From the NCBI GenBank assembly GCA_044237765.1, contig JBIIEQ010000019.1, positions 1 through 46,298 of the forward strand: DNA of 46,298 bases. Reading direction: 5' to 3'. Under the pieces are notes generated by a model that ran no database searches, had not been told where the DNA came from, and saw only the letters and a program-made list of their open reading frames with translations. Position numbers and translations under genes: made by a program. Positions 45,777 to 46,298 of the stretch are shown here, one piece after another. How positions within the stretch are numbered: position 1 is the first letter of the stretch; each line of letters opens with the position of its first letter. The stretch comes from UBA6136 sp044237765. GTDB lineage: Bacteria; Pseudomonadota; Gammaproteobacteria; Methylococcales; Methylococcaceae.

Positions 45777-46298
45777 TTACTGGGCATCGAGCAGGTTGAA
45801 ATTGATGGGCACGTTGACCCAGCTTTCGACGGTCTGTCCGCCGCGCTTGGCGGGGACGAAATGCCATTGGCTGACGACTTCGACGGCGGCTTCATCGAGC
45901 ACTTCATGGCCGCTGCTGGAAGCGATGCTGACCTGACTGGCCTTGCCATCGGCGAGAACGCGCACTTTCAGGATGACCTTGCCTTCCCATTGTCGGCGTT
46001 TGGCCAGGGCGGGGTATTCGGGCTTGGGGTTGTGCAGATAGGCGGCATTGGCCTTGGCGCCTTCGTAAGAGCCACCGCCACTCCCATCAGCCTTGGCGCC
46101 GGGGGCCGCCGAAGGCGATGGGCGTGACGGGGCGGCGGAGCGGGCTCCGGTCGGTCCGGGGATTGCGGTCGGCGCAGGGGAGCGGCTGGACTCGCTTGAC
46201 CGGATAGGCGTCGGGGATTTGGGGGTAGACGGAGCCGGGGGCTCCGAACTGGGCGGGGCCGGCCCGGGATCAGCCGGGCGCGGTGCGGGGCGCACGGG
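45777..46298 (-). CDS. tonB: Energy-transducing protein TonB (partial, 5' end outside window)
   Basis: The frame is open to the window edge, so the N-terminal membrane anchor lies outside. The visible 173 codons hold a Pro/Ala/Ser-rich spacer that crosses the periplasm, followed by the TonB C-terminal domain with YPALAKRRQWEGKVILKVRV, VLDEAAVEVVSQWHFVPAKR and NFNLLDAQ at the end. It couples the ExbB-ExbD motor to outer-membrane receptors. exbB follows after 65 bases. Confidence 0.9.
   Translation of the reverse strand, partial: PVRPAPRPADPGPAPPSSEPPAPSTPKSPTPIRSSESSRSPAPTAIPGPTGARSAAPSRPSPSAAPGAKADGSGGGSYEGAKANAAYLHNPKPEYPALAKRRQWEGKVILKVRVLADGKASQVSIASSSGHEVLDEAAVEVVSQWHFVPAKRGGQTVESWVNVPINFNLLDAQ

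Overview
The window looks like a stretch of a moderately GC-rich gammaproteobacterial chromosome. Supporting signs are the tpiA-secG-tRNA-Leu and tgt-yajC-secD-secF gene orders, a DUF2959 protein, NhaD antiporters, a PgaBCD exopolysaccharide module and a TonB/ExbB/ExbD system. An NAD-linked molybdenum/tungsten formate dehydrogenase and many outer-membrane barrels would fit an environmental, perhaps autotrophic, bacterium. The sequence alone does not fix the genus.

Layout. Positions 1-1454: tail of an upstream frame and an exported protein of unknown function, followed by a gene-poor stretch with a REP-like inverted repeat. Positions 1803-11512 (minus strand): an envelope and cation-transport cluster. 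It holds a MetA-type barrel, a Spy/CpxP-like periplasmic protein, two paralogous coiled-coil porins flanking a CaCA-family Ca2+/H+ antiporter, a TMEM175-like channel, a BBP2 porin and a DUF2959 protein. One coiled-coil porin has an in-frame amber codon where its paralogue has Trp, and a decayed OmpA-family gene lies on the opposite strand. Positions 11837-19144: the formate dehydrogenase operon fdsG-fdsB-fdsA-fdhD(fdsC)-fdsD with gldA behind it. Positions 19122-21508: miaA (convergent with gldA), tpiA, secG and tRNA-Leu(GAG).

Positions 21739-29612: a defence island directly downstream of tRNA-Leu. Its order is hsdM, an unrecognised 121-residue gene, hsdS, two frameshifted small genes (one a Phd-type antitoxin), an intact antitoxin/RelE-YafQ-type toxin pair, and hsdR. 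hsdR carries a short palindromic repeat inserted in frame. Positions 29750-36545: tgt, yajC, secD, secF and tex, ordinary core genes. Positions 36609-42730 (minus strand): a C-terminal nhaD remnant, a 58-codon membrane-protein frame, pgaD, pgaC, pgaB and a complete nhaD. The pga genes are visibly richer in A+T than the neighbours and lie between the two nhaD copies, which suggests acquisition by transfer. Positions 42884-46298 (minus strand): a glucan-exporter-like ABC transporter, exbD, exbB and a tonB gene cut by the window edge.

How the genes work together. FdsGBA oxidises formate and reduces NAD+, with FdhD/FdsC and FdsD as maturation factors. TonB-ExbB-ExbD energises outer-membrane uptake. 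YajC-SecD-SecF and SecG serve the Sec translocon. PgaB, PgaC and PgaD make and deacetylate poly-N-acetylglucosamine, but no PgaA porin is present here. The least explained parts are the porin/Cax cluster, the extra gene inside the hsd operon and the small gene behind pgaD.
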